Source of the DNA: Gammaproteobacteria bacterium
GTDB lineage: Bacteria; Pseudomonadota; Gammaproteobacteria; Steroidobacterales; Foliamicaceae
DNA length: 52,525 nt
Reading direction: 5' to 3'
Assembly (NCBI GenBank): GCA_028821145.1
Contig: JAPPHC010000041.1
Location: 1 to 52,525 of the forward strand
Shown: one piece after another, positions 26,265-34,642 of the stretch
How the letters are laid out: every line of letters starts with the position of its first letter
Numbering within the stretch: position 1 is the stretch's first letter
Position numbers and translations under genes: made by a program
Notes under the pieces: generated by a model
Database searches by the model: none
Told to the model about the DNA's origin: nothing
The model's input: only the letters and a program-made list of their open reading frames with translations

Positions 26265-27779
26265 TCAGCCGCGCAACTGCGGGAACAGCAGTACGTCGCG
26301 AATGGCCGGCTGGTCCGTGAGAAACATGACCAGGCGGTCCACGCCCAGGCCCAGGCCGGCGGTCGGCGGCAGGCCGTATTCCAGCGCCGTCACGAAGTCC
26401 TCGTCGTACAGCATGGCCTCGTCGTCGCCGCTCTCGCGCAGGCGGACCTGCTCGCGGAAGCGGCGGGCCTGGTCTTCGGCGTCGTTCAGTTCCGAGAAGC
26501 CGTTCACCAGTTCCCGCCCGGCGATATACAGTTCGTAACGGTCGGTGATCTCGGGATCGTCGTCGCTGGCGCGCGACAGCGGCGAAACCTCGGCCGGGTG
26601 GCCGGTAATGAACACCGGCCCGGCAAGCCGGTCCTCCACCGTGCGGTCGAACAGTTCCGCCAGGAGCTTGCCCCAGCCCGCGTTTGCAGGCGGGTCGCTC
26701 TCGAGACCCAGGCGCGCGCGGCATTCGAGGAGGTATTCCGCATCGCGCAGGCGCGCCGCGTCCAGGCCCGGATTGTGCTCAACCACCGCCTGCTCCATGC
26801 TCAAGCGCGGCCAGTCGCCGCCCAGTTCATAGTCCTCCCCCTGGTAGGTCACGCGGGTCCCGCCGACTACCGCTTCGGCCGCCGCACGGATCATCTCCTG
26901 CGTCATCCGCATGAAGTCGTTGTAGTCGGCGTAGGCCTGGTAAACCTCCAGCATCGTGAATTCGGGGTTGTGCTGGGTCGAAAGACCTTCGTTGCGGAAA
27001 CAGCGGTTCATCTCGAAGACGCGCTCCATGCCGCCCACCACCAGCCGCTTGAGATGCAGTTCCAGGGCCACGCGCAGATACAGGTCCCGATCCAGCGCGT
27101 GATGCCGCGTGGCAAAGGGTCGCGCGGCTGCGCCGCCGGCTATGGACTGCATTACGGGCGTTTCCACCTCCATGAACCCGCGGCCGGCCAGAAACTCCCT
27201 CAGCGCCGAAATCACGCGCGCGCGGCGCTCGAATACCTTGCGCGAGTCGCGGTTCACGATCAAGTCCAGGTAGCGGCGCCGATAGCGCTGTTCGCGGTCG
27301 GTCAGCCCGTGGAATTTCTCCGGCAACGGGCGCAGGGCCTTCGTAAGCAGCTCGGTCTCGCTGACTTCGACGCTCAACTCGCCGGTACGCGTGCGCACCA
27401 CGACGCCCCGCGCCCAGACGATATCGCCCAGGTCCATGCCCCCGGTTTGCGCGTATGCGTCCTCGCCCATCGCGTCGCGCGACAGCATCAGCTGGATCCG
27501 CCCGCTGCCGTCCTGGATCGAAACGAAACTCAGACGCCCCATCCGGCGTTGCGACACCAGGCGCCCCGCCACCCTGACCTCGCGCCCGAGTTCCTTCAGC
27601 GCCGCCGCGTCCGCTTCGGCGTATTCCCGCTGCAATTCCGCGGCCCCGGCGTCGGGCCGGTAGTGGTTGGGGAAGGACCAGCCGGCTTCCCGCAGCGCCT
27701 TGAGCTTGCGCCGGCGCTCGGCGATCAGGCGGTGTTCCGGGAGGGTCTCGGAAGACCGGTCGTTGGGCGGCGCGGGCAT
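26265..27779 (-). CDS. lysS: Lysyl-tRNA synthetase, class II
   Basis: Charges tRNA-Lys with lysine. The 504-residue protein has an N-terminal OB-fold anticodon-binding domain (about 60-150, including GRLVSQRRMGRLSF), class II motif 2 (RCFRNEGLSTQHNPEFTMLE) and motif 3 (GLGLGVDRLVMFLTD). ATG 27779 is preferred because the upstream in-frame extension is unlike the family. In many gammaproteobacteria prfB precedes lysS; here prfB lies 20 kb away. An 80-bp gap separates it from the divergent purU. Confidence 0.97.
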   Translation of the reverse strand: MPAPPNDRSSETLPEHRLIAERRRKLKALREAGWSFPNHYRPDAGAAELQREYAEADAAALKELGREVRVAGRLVSQRRMGRLSFVSIQDGSGRIQLMLSRDAMGEDAYAQTGGMDLGDIVWARGVVVRTRTGELSVEVSETELLTKALRPLPEKFHGLTDREQRYRRRYLDLIVNRDSRKVFERRARVISALREFLAGRGFMEVETPVMQSIAGGAAARPFATRHHALDRDLYLRVALELHLKRLVVGGMERVFEMNRCFRNEGLSTQHNPEFTMLEVYQAYADYNDFMRMTQEMIRAAAEAVVGGTRVTYQGEDYELGGDWPRLSMEQAVVEHNPGLDAARLRDAEYLLECRARLGLESDPPANAGWGKLLAELFDRTVEDRLAGPVFITGHPAEVSPLSRASDDDPEITDRYELYIAGRELVNGFSELNDAEDQARRFREQVRLRESGDDEAMLYDEDFVTALEYGLPPTAGLGLGVDRLVMFLTDQPAIRDVLLFPQLRG

Positions 27780-27859
27780 GGACCGGATTGTACGGCGTGA
27801 TGCGGAATGCACGGGGATGAGCGCATAATACGCACGGCTGAACTGGCGCGGGAACACGC

Positions 27860-28702
27860 TTGACCGAATACCTGCTTGTGCTGTCCTGCCCGGACCGGAC
27901 CGGGCTGATCTACGCCGTCACGCGCTGGCTGCTCGAAAACGGCTGCAACGTGCTGGACAGCGACACCTACAAGGACCCCTTCCGGGAGCGCTTCTTCATG
28001 CGCGTTCATTTCTCCGGCGATGTCGCGCTCGATGAGCTGCGCGAGTCGTTCGAGCCCAGGGCGCGAGAGCTTCAGATGCGCTGGGAGCTGGTGCTGGCCG
28101 ATGCCCGTCCGCGCGTACTGATCATGGTCTCCAAACACCTGCATTGCCTGCTTGACCTGCTCAACCGGGTCCGGCTCGGCCAACTGGCGATCGACATTCC
28201 GCTCATCGTCTCCAACCACCCCGACGCGGAATGGCTGGCGAAAGCCGCCGACATCGAATACCTCCATCTGCCGGTGACGCCGGCCAACAAGGCCGACCAG
28301 GAACAGCGGGTTGTCCGGGAAATCGAGAAGCACGACGTAGACTTCGTCGTGCTGGCGCGCTACATGCAGATCATTTCGCCGACCCTGTGCGAGCGGCTGC
28401 CGGGACGGATGATCAATATCCATCATTCCTTCCTGCCGGGTTTCAAGGGCGCCAAGCCGTATCACCAGGCCTACCGGCGCGGCGTGAAGCTGATCGGCGC
28501 GACGGCCCACTACGTCACCGCGCAGCTCGACGACGGCCCGATCATCGCGCAGGACGTGCAACCGGTCGGTCATCGCATGACGCCCGACGATCTGGCCGCC
28601 GTCGGCAAGGACATCGAGCGGGTGGTGCTGGCCCGCGCGGTGCAATACCACGCACAAATGCGCGTGCTGATCAACGGCCGGCGCACGGTCGTTTTCCGCT
28701 GA
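27860..28702 (+). CDS. purU: Formyltetrahydrofolate deformylase
   Basis: Hydrolyses 10-formyl-tetrahydrofolate to formate and THF, balancing one-carbon pools and feeding formate to PurT. The 280-residue protein has an N-terminal ACT-type domain (LVLSCPDRTGLIYAVT) and a formyltransferase-fold catalytic domain with the hallmark NIHHSFLPGFKGAKPYHQA. The active-site Asp lies in the later LDDGPIIAQD segment. The start is TTG at 27860, placed exactly at the family N-terminus. It is divergent from lysS. Confidence 0.95.
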   Translation: MTEYLLVLSCPDRTGLIYAVTRWLLENGCNVLDSDTYKDPFRERFFMRVHFSGDVALDELRESFEPRARELQMRWELVLADARPRVLIMVSKHLHCLLDLLNRVRLGQLAIDIPLIVSNHPDAEWLAKAADIEYLHLPVTPANKADQEQRVVREIEKHDVDFVVLARYMQIISPTLCERLPGRMINIHHSFLPGFKGAKPYHQAYRRGVKLIGATAHYVTAQLDDGPIIAQDVQPVGHRMTPDDLAAVGKDIERVVLARAVQYHAQMRVLINGRRTVVFR

Positions 28703-28730
28703 GGTTCGCGAGACTCCAAGGGGAGCGCAT

Positions 28731-29969
28731 ATGACTGATGACTCCAACCGCAAATCCTGCTCTACGGGCATAACGCGGCGGTCCACACTGCTGGCCGGAG
28801 TCGGGTTGGCCGCCACAGGCACGTTCCTGGATTCGTTCAGAACCACGGCCAGCGCCCAGGACACGTCCGCCTTCTATCCGCCGGTCACGCCGGGCATTGA
28901 ACCGCGGGGCGCCAGGGTTCAGCCTTACCCGGCGGCCTGTGTGCAATCCGGCGTTGTCCGCACATTCGATTCATCAGGAAATTTTCTGCCCGACGCCCTG
29001 AAGCGCAACGTCGACGCGATGTGCGACCTGATCCGGCGCGGAGCCGACGAACATGGGGCGCGCCTGATGTCGTTTCCGGAATTCGGACTGCAAGTGCCCA
29101 GCGTGCCGATGACACCGGCCCAATGGTGGCCGGGAACCATCCGCGCCGACGGGCCGGAAATCGAGCGCATCGGCAAGGCCGCGCAGGACGCCGACGCTTA
29201 CGTCGCCTTCAATCCAATGGAAGGCATAGACCGGTTTCCGGGCCGGTACTTTCTGACCGGCATGATCGTGGGGCCCAGCGGCGATGTGATCCTCAACTAC
29301 AGAAAGCTCACGGGGCTCACCGGCAAGACCCGCCCCGGGGACCTCCTGTCCGCCTGGCTGGACCATTTCGGCGAAGACAGCCTGTTTCCGGTTGCCGATA
29401 CGCCGATCGGCCGGCTCGCCTGCGTGGTGGCCGGTGACATGAACTACCCGGAAATAGCGCGGGGCATGGTCCTGAAGGGTGCGGAAGTGATTCTGAGTCC
29501 CACGGCGTCGGCCACCTATCCCGCGGATCACAGTTTCGAAGTCCCAGTGAACACCACGATGACGCGCCGGGTGCGCGCCTACGAGAACGTGGCGTACGTG
29601 CTGTTGTCCGATCTCGGCCCGGTGGGCGCCGACGCCCAGCCACCCTTCCCCCGGCGCCAGCCGTCACAGATCATCGACTTCAAGGGCAACAAGCTGGCCG
29701 GCACGCAATCCGGCGGCGTGGAATATGCGGTGGCCACCATCGATATCGATGCGCTGCGTCGCGAGCGGACATCTCTTGGCGGTTCGAACCTGCTGAGCCA
29801 TCTGCAGATGCCCCTGCACCGCAAGATGTACAGCGCCGCGGACTTCGCTCCGGTCAATACCCACCTCGATGCGCCGCTGGCTTCCACGGATGAACACCGC
29901 GCGGCACAACGTGAAACCATAAGCCGCCTTGTCGAGGAAGGGATCCTGGTGCCTCCCGGAATCGGGTAA
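28731..29969 (+). CDS. Tat-exported nitrilase-superfamily protein lacking the catalytic cysteine
   Basis: A 412-residue protein with a twin-arginine signal (ITRRSTLLAG, Arg16-Arg17) followed by a carbon-nitrogen hydrolase fold. The catalytic Glu is Glu117 in SFPEFG and the Lys is Lys192 in LNYRKLTG. The third catalytic position, normally Cys in a C-Y-D-x-x-F-P-E type box, aligns with Ala234 in VAGDMNYPEIAR (codon GCC). A cysteine three residues earlier (Cys231) is out of register. So it has Glu and Lys but not the nucleophile, and is either a binding protein or uses altered chemistry. GGGGAG sits well before the ATG. Export of a nitrilase-fold protein is also uncommon. Confidence 0.82.
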   Translation: MTDDSNRKSCSTGITRRSTLLAGVGLAATGTFLDSFRTTASAQDTSAFYPPVTPGIEPRGARVQPYPAACVQSGVVRTFDSSGNFLPDALKRNVDAMCDLIRRGADEHGARLMSFPEFGLQVPSVPMTPAQWWPGTIRADGPEIERIGKAAQDADAYVAFNPMEGIDRFPGRYFLTGMIVGPSGDVILNYRKLTGLTGKTRPGDLLSAWLDHFGEDSLFPVADTPIGRLACVVAGDMNYPEIARGMVLKGAEVILSPTASATYPADHSFEVPVNTTMTRRVRAYENVAYVLLSDLGPVGADAQPPFPRRQPSQIIDFKGNKLAGTQSGGVEYAVATIDIDALRRERTSLGGSNLLSHLQMPLHRKMYSAADFAPVNTHLDAPLASTDEHRAAQRETISRLVEEGILVPPGIG

Positions 29970-29996
29970 CAACAATATGTCTTTGGGAGAAAGTGA

Positions 29997-30701
29997 ATGA
30001 AAGCGCAACGGTCAATTGAAATCGCAGTTTTCGCGTTGGTCCTGGCCTGCCTGGGATCGATGCCCGCAAGGGCTGAAAGCCCGCTGGAACAGGACCTCGA
30101 ACAAATCATGGCGTGGTGGCCGGGGACCTACAACAACAACCGGCAGGTCGCCGAAGTCGAAGCGCGAATGGGAGAGGAGAATTTCACCGGGGAGGTCTGG
30201 CGCCTGGACGGAAGCGGCATGGGGGGCTATCTCAACGTGACCTCCCACTACATACGCCTGGATGCGCCGGCAATCGGCGACAACGTGTTGTACGTCGAGG
30301 AATACCGTGACGGGCAACCCGGCGAGACCTATCGTCAGCGCATTTACACATTGTCCGTCGACGAAGAGGAGCAGGTGATCCGGGTAAATCTCGCAAACTT
30401 CCAGGACCGCGAGAAGTACATCGGAGCGTACAGGGACATTTCCATGCTTGACGGCGTAACCGGAGACGACATCGCACCGTTCCCGGGAATCTGCGATCTG
30501 ATCGTCGAACAGCGCGGCAACCGCTACCACATGCGCATGCGCACCAATGCCTGCGCTTTCGGGGGCCAGGCTTTCAGTTACGAAGCCGTAATCACCGGGG
30601 ACGCCTTCTGGTTTCGCGACAAGATCGTGCGCCTTGACGACGACACGATCGTCATGACCATGGCCAACTTCAACTTCCACAAGTCGGACAGAGTAGAGTG
30701 A
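29997..30701 (+). CDS. CpcT/CpeT-like secreted protein
   Basis: A 234-residue protein with a signal peptide ending near ARA (about residue 26). The mature sequence resembles the CpcT/CpeT family: WWPGTYNNNRQ near the start, YVEEYRDGQPGETYRQRIYTL in the middle, and a CDLIVEQRGNRY segment. In cyanobacteria these are phycobiliprotein chromophore lyases. Homologues are also found in non-phototrophs, where the calycin-like barrel probably binds another ligand. No phycobiliprotein genes occur here. It follows the nitrilase-fold gene by 27 bp with a clear GGGAG, so both are likely exported products of one operon. Confidence 0.7.
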   Translation: MKAQRSIEIAVFALVLACLGSMPARAESPLEQDLEQIMAWWPGTYNNNRQVAEVEARMGEENFTGEVWRLDGSGMGGYLNVTSHYIRLDAPAIGDNVLYVEEYRDGQPGETYRQRIYTLSVDEEEQVIRVNLANFQDREKYIGAYRDISMLDGVTGDDIAPFPGICDLIVEQRGNRYHMRMRTNACAFGGQAFSYEAVITGDAFWFRDKIVRLDDDTIVMTMANFNFHKSDRVE

Positions 30702-30736
30702 CCACCTTCGTTCCAAGGGGCAAGGGGTCGCAAATC

Positions 30737-31273
30737 ATGATATTTCTCAAGGCAGCAATCATCGGGCTGGCTGTTTCGCTCGCGGGAACGGCCGTGGCCG
30801 ATAACCTGCCCGAAGAACTGCAAAGATGCGCGCAGCTGCAGAACGCCGAAGTCCGTCTGGCCTGCTACGACGCGCTGGCCGAAATCAGCGCATCACGGCC
30901 GCAGCAGGCTTCGTCCGCAACCGAGGCCCCGACACCCGCCGTCAGTCCGTCGGCAACGGCCCCATCCGCAGCCGTGCAAGCGCCGGAACAGGAATCCGGG
31001 CAGTCTCTTGCCCAACGCGTATTCGGCCTGCTTCCCGGCAGGGACGAAGGCGACAACCTGCTCGAATCGCGCGTGGTCGGAGAAATCAGGAACCCCGGCC
31101 AGGGCACGCGATTTACGTTGGAGAACGGCCAGGTGTGGCAGCAGGTCGAGCGAACCCAGCGCAACTACCGGGCCACCAATCCCAGGGTGGAGATCAGGGA
31201 AGGCTTCATGAACAGCTATCGGATGCGCCTGGAGGGCCTAAACGGGCGCATCCGCGTACGCCGCGTGAAATAA
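30737..31273 (+). CDS. Small secreted protein of unknown function
   Basis: A 178-residue protein. ATG 30737 is chosen because a standard signal peptide starts there (MIFLKAAIIG, cleavage after AVA at about residue 21); a GTG at 30698 would overlap the previous gene as GTGA but adds a non-signal extension. The mature N-terminus has a cysteine pair, LQRCAQ and VRLACYDALAE (Cys31, Cys43), a short motif shared by many secreted proteobacterial proteins, including some type VI secretion accessory proteins. A Pro/Ala/Ser-rich linker (about 55-90) leads to a C-terminal beta-rich part with GQVWQQVERTQRNYR. No function is assigned. Confidence 0.65.
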   Translation: MIFLKAAIIGLAVSLAGTAVADNLPEELQRCAQLQNAEVRLACYDALAEISASRPQQASSATEAPTPAVSPSATAPSAAVQAPEQESGQSLAQRVFGLLPGRDEGDNLLESRVVGEIRNPGQGTRFTLENGQVWQQVERTQRNYRATNPRVEIREGFMNSYRMRLEGLNGRIRVRRVK

Positions 31274-31276
31274 GCG

Positions 31277-31681
31277 CTATTTCAGGCGGTCGAGCATCGC
31301 CTGGTGGGCGGCGTAGGCTTCGTCGAGGCGGCGGCGGGCTTCGCCGGCCGAGGGGAAGCCGGCTTCAAGGCCGGCCAGCATGATGACCGCTTCCATTTCC
31401 TCGCGCGTTACGCCATGGTGGATGCCGGCGCGCACGAAATAGCCCACGTCATGACGGGCGGCGGTGACGATCCCGATGGCGCACAGGATCATGGTCTTCA
31501 GATCGACCACTTCCTGGTCCCAGACTTCCGGCGCGATCCGCGTCATCAACTGCCGGTTGAAGTCGTTCTGGTCGAGCTGTTCGCACAACTCGGCCCCGTA
31601 GTCGGGACCGAAGATGCGCAGGAACATGGCGCGGCCGCGCTCGAGTTCCGCCTCGGAGAAGGGTTTGTACGCGCTGCCCAT
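31277..31681 (-). CDS. Carboxymuconolactone decarboxylase (CMD)-like protein, copy 1
   Basis: A 134-residue all-helical protein of the CMD/AhpD-like superfamily, matching VVDLKTMILCAIGIVTAARH, then FVRAGIHHGVTREEMEAVIML and a GFPSAGEA end. The peroxidase CxxC of AhpD is absent; a single Cys and an HHG are present. The paralogue at 36339-36728 shares the VDL-T-LC-I-TA, HHG-REE and LAGLE-GFP-A framework. It ends the leftward M24/bicupin/ADC gene set, 9 bp after the M24 gene. It may be an isomerase, decarboxylase or oligomeric partner of the cluster's enzymes. Confidence 0.85.
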   Translation of the reverse strand: MGSAYKPFSEAELERGRAMFLRIFGPDYGAELCEQLDQNDFNRQLMTRIAPEVWDQEVVDLKTMILCAIGIVTAARHDVGYFVRAGIHHGVTREEMEAVIMLAGLEAGFPSAGEARRRLDEAYAAHQAMLDRLK

Positions 31682-31690
31682 TCCAGCCGG

Positions 31691-32896
31691 CTAAACGCGG
31701 ATCAGGTCGCGTTCCAGGTTGTAGAGGCGCTCGGAACCGTTGGCGGTGATACGCACTGACTCCTCGAAGAACATCCCGCCCCAGCCGATTTCATGCAGCT
31801 CCATGTCGATGTTCAGCACCATGTTTTCCTCGATGCGGAAGTCGCCCAGGTTGCCGCCGGCGATGAACGGCACCTCGATGTGGTCGAGGCCGATGCCGTG
31901 GGTGAAGGCTAGCTCGAAACTCGGCAATCCGGCGGCGCGCACCGCCTGGATGACCCGGTTCCGCAATTCGCCGGTCTGTATGCCGGGACGCAGGTTGGAA
32001 TAGGCCTCGTCGATTCCCGCCATGTAGGCCTTCCAGTAGCGTTCCAGCTTGGGTGAAGCCTCGCCCAGGACCGCGGTGCGCTGCGCATCGCCCATGTAGC
32101 GGCGCCACTTCATCATGCTGTCGAAGCAGACCTGGTCGCCGGGGCGGATCACGTAGTCGCGCTCGGGGCGGCCCGCGCCGGCGCTCATGGGCCCCGCGCC
32201 ATTGAAGGTGGCGAACGGGCGGGCGCCCTGCTCCACCACCCGCACCTCGTAGGCGGTATAGACGTCGTTCCACGTGGCCCCGTCCCTGATCGCGGCCAAA
32301 GCGGCGCGCAGCGCCGCCTCGTTCTTGACCGCCGCTTCCTTGAGTATGGCGATTTCATCGGGCGACTTGACCATCCGGATCTCGATCAGCAGATTAGCGG
32401 CATCGACGATTTCGGCATGCTCCACCGTGTCGCCCAGGAGACCGGCGAACCGCGTGTCGTCAAACCCGAGCCTGCCCTTGTCCAGGCCGGTTTCGCTGAG
32501 CATGGCGCAGACGGCACCGTTGATCCCGGCGTACGGCTCTTCCTCCAGCTCAGCGACCATCCGCCGGATGGCCAGGTCCTCACCCTTGAGCTCGGTGTCC
32601 TCGGCGAAGGTGTGCACTTTCAGCACGCCGCCGTATACGCCGAAGTAATAAAGGCGCTGGTCCGGCATCCACGTGGGCCGCTGAATCAGTACGGCCGCCT
32701 CGATCTCGGTGACCACCAGGCAGGGTGGAATGTCGGGATCTCGCGGCAGGATGGCGCAGGCCACCCAGGGGACGTCGTAGAGGAAATCGGTGTCGAAATC
32801 GCTCAGGTACAGTACGTTGTTGGGCGTGACCGCGATCAGCGCGTCGAGCCCGTCGCGCTCCATCAACTCCATCGCCCTCTCGCGATTCAGCAACAC
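31691..32896 (-). CDS. M24 metallopeptidase-fold enzyme (Xaa-Pro peptidase/creatinase type), copy 1
   Basis: A 401-residue pita-bread enzyme with a creatinase-type N-terminal domain (1-170) and a catalytic domain. All five dinuclear-metal ligands seem present: Asp259 and Asp270 (D-x10-D in CFDSMMKWRRYMGD), His333 (FTHGIG), Glu366 (NIDMEL) and Glu378 (MFFEE). So it is probably a metal-dependent hydrolase rather than a metal-free creatinase. The start is GTG at 32896. It lies 15 bp after a bicupin gene and is paralogous to 41900-43099, which also follows a bicupin. Besides X-Pro peptides, M24 members act on creatine-like and other small C-N substrates, so the substrate is open. Confidence 0.88.
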   Translation of the reverse strand: MLLNRERAMELMERDGLDALIAVTPNNVLYLSDFDTDFLYDVPWVACAILPRDPDIPPCLVVTEIEAAVLIQRPTWMPDQRLYYFGVYGGVLKVHTFAEDTELKGEDLAIRRMVAELEEEPYAGINGAVCAMLSETGLDKGRLGFDDTRFAGLLGDTVEHAEIVDAANLLIEIRMVKSPDEIAILKEAAVKNEAALRAALAAIRDGATWNDVYTAYEVRVVEQGARPFATFNGAGPMSAGAGRPERDYVIRPGDQVCFDSMMKWRRYMGDAQRTAVLGEASPKLERYWKAYMAGIDEAYSNLRPGIQTGELRNRVIQAVRAAGLPSFELAFTHGIGLDHIEVPFIAGGNLGDFRIEENMVLNIDMELHEIGWGGMFFEESVRITANGSERLYNLERDLIRV

Positions 32897-32911
32897 GCCG
32901 AATTCCCCGAA

Positions 32912-33775
32912 TCAGCGGAAGGAGGCGCTGGCGAAGTAGCTGTTGACGCGTTCCTCCCAGTCGTCCACCTTGCCGAAAATACCGGTGTAGTAATCGGCCA
33001 GGTAGATGAGCCAGAACGCGCCGCTGATGCTGCACACCGGACCGTGGCGCACGCCGGGCGGGCGGCCGATGTAATGGTCTTTGGTCAGCACCAGGTCTTC
33101 CTTTACGTCCTCGCGCTTGTGGTCGAAGGTGTAGCCGATGTAGCAATCGCCCGCGATCAGGTAGAGGCACTCGTTGTGCGGATGGTGTTCGGTGCCGGGG
33201 TCGACGAAGCCCGGCGCCAACGCGGTCAGGGCGATCACCTCCTTGGTGCCGTCGTCCTTGCGCAGCCCTTTGGTCAGCACGCCGGGAGGCCGGGCCTCCT
33301 GGCCGGTGTTCGGGTCCTTCCAGGTGGAGCGCTTGACGATGTCCGCCATGGGGTCAACCCACGGCAGGTGCCAGGTGTTGGTGCGGGCGATATGCCGCTC
33401 CACATGCGCATCGGGCAGCGAGTCCTCGGCCTCCTCGAAGGACAGCGGCCGACTGGTGAAGAGCAGGAGCCTGCAGCCGCCGGAAGTGCCGAGCGGTCCC
33501 CAGGCCATGCCGGCCGGGAAATAGCCGTAACAGCCCTGCATCCAGGTTTCGCCGCCGATGTCCAAGGAACCTTCCAGCACATAGAGGTCCACGTCGGCCT
33601 CGTTTCGACCTCGCGGCAGGGACCAGTTCGCGGGCAGTTCCATGACCAGGTGTTCTCCTCCGGTTTTGCTTTCGGTGCTCAGGTTGCGTGCGGTGGCGCC
33701 CGGCGTGAATCCGGAATTGAGCGCCTGCGGCTTCACACGGCTTACGTCGAGGCAATCTTCTCTGCGCATCGGCAT
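32912..33775 (-). CDS. Bicupin protein, copy 1
   Basis: A 287-residue protein of two cupin barrels (about 45-115 and 170-260). The first has the cupin shape (YVLEGSLDIGGETW then YGYFPAGMAWGP) but no metal-binding His. The second has EHHPHNECLYLIAGD, where His and Glu fit an H-x3-E-x6-G pattern, and a later VRHGP His, so one metal site is likely. The same signature occurs in the bicupins at 35470-36312 and 41067-41876. ATG 33775 has GGAG upstream at good spacing. It is positioned between the alpha/beta hydrolase and M24 genes. Bicupins include ureidoglycine aminohydrolases and dioxygenases, so the activity is not fixed. Confidence 0.85.
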   Translation of the reverse strand: MPMRREDCLDVSRVKPQALNSGFTPGATARNLSTESKTGGEHLVMELPANWSLPRGRNEADVDLYVLEGSLDIGGETWMQGCYGYFPAGMAWGPLGTSGGCRLLLFTSRPLSFEEAEDSLPDAHVERHIARTNTWHLPWVDPMADIVKRSTWKDPNTGQEARPPGVLTKGLRKDDGTKEVIALTALAPGFVDPGTEHHPHNECLYLIAGDCYIGYTFDHKREDVKEDLVLTKDHYIGRPPGVRHGPVCSISGAFWLIYLADYYTGIFGKVDDWEERVNSYFASASFR

Positions 33776-33798
33776 GGCATTACTCCTTGGGTCCCTCG

Positions 33799-34632
33799 TC
33801 AGTCTTGCAGCCCGGCGAGCCAGGCCACCACGGCCTCGCAGCACTCGCGGGGCTTGGTAATCATGCAATAGGTCGATCCGGCGCCGGCGATCTCCGCCTT
33901 GTCCACATCCGACTTGATGGCGAGAAACTCGCGCATCAGCGTTTCGTGGCTGGCCGAGTCCATGCGCTCGTTCTCGTTGAGCGCGCTGTCGTCGCCCATC
34001 AGCAGCAGCGTCGGGCATTCGATGTTGCGGATATCGGCGGTCAGGTCCACGTTGGCGTAGGCGTCAAGCACGGCCTTCAGGGTGGCCATGTTCACGTTCG
34101 CGGCGTACTGCTTCTTGGCCCAGCGCTCGTACTTGATGCCCTCTTCCGAATACAGCACGTCCGGCGGCAGCACCACGCCCGCGTACAGGCGCGAGAGCTG
34201 TTCGATGCCGAACACCCTGCCCACCCACCAGGAGGCCTCGTAGATGTTGCGCCAGGTGTCGTCCACGCGGATGAACGGATAGGCAATCAGCGCGTGCATG
34301 CGCTCGGGGTACTTGGCCGCAAATCGCAGCCCGATCGACGATCCCGTGGAGGTGCACCACAGCGCCGTGCGTTCGATCCCCGCAGCGTCCAGGATCGCCG
34401 CCAGGTCGTCCACCCAGCGCTCCACCGAGTACGGCTCCGACTGGGTCCAGTCGGACTTACCCACCCCGCGGTAGTGCCATTGCAGGATCCGGTGACGCGT
34501 AGTGAGGTACGGCTCGCAGAACTCGAACTGCTTGTCCACCAACGCAAAACCGCCGATCAGCGTGAGCGGCGGCTTGCCCTCGCCACTGACCTCGTACCAC
34601 AGATTGGCGCCGTCCACGCGTACCTTCGGCAT
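33799..34632 (-). CDS. Alpha/beta-hydrolase fold protein with altered active site
   Basis: A 277-residue alpha/beta-hydrolase: LTLIGGFALVDKQF near residue 25, HYRGVGKSDW in the N-terminal core, nucleophile elbow CTSTGSS (Ser95) and the acid-strand motif LLLMGDDSA. Two departures from the family stand out. The elbow begins with Cys93 instead of Gly. The usual catalytic His in the late GaGH motif is replaced, reading GAGSTYC (Ser253). It may therefore be non-hydrolytic or use another base. The start has GGGAGG upstream. It lies between the ADC-like and bicupin genes in the leftward set. Confidence 0.85.
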   Translation of the reverse strand: MPKVRVDGANLWYEVSGEGKPPLTLIGGFALVDKQFEFCEPYLTTRHRILQWHYRGVGKSDWTQSEPYSVERWVDDLAAILDAAGIERTALWCTSTGSSIGLRFAAKYPERMHALIAYPFIRVDDTWRNIYEASWWVGRVFGIEQLSRLYAGVVLPPDVLYSEEGIKYERWAKKQYAANVNMATLKAVLDAYANVDLTADIRNIECPTLLLMGDDSALNENERMDSASHETLMREFLAIKSDVDKAEIAGAGSTYCMITKPRECCEAVVAWLAGLQD

Positions 34633-34642
34633 GCCTTCCTCC

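Noticed and set aside
30698..30736. An upstream GTG start for the small secreted protein, overlapping the previous stop as GTGA.
   Set aside because: The extension would precede a normal signal peptide that begins at ATG 30737.
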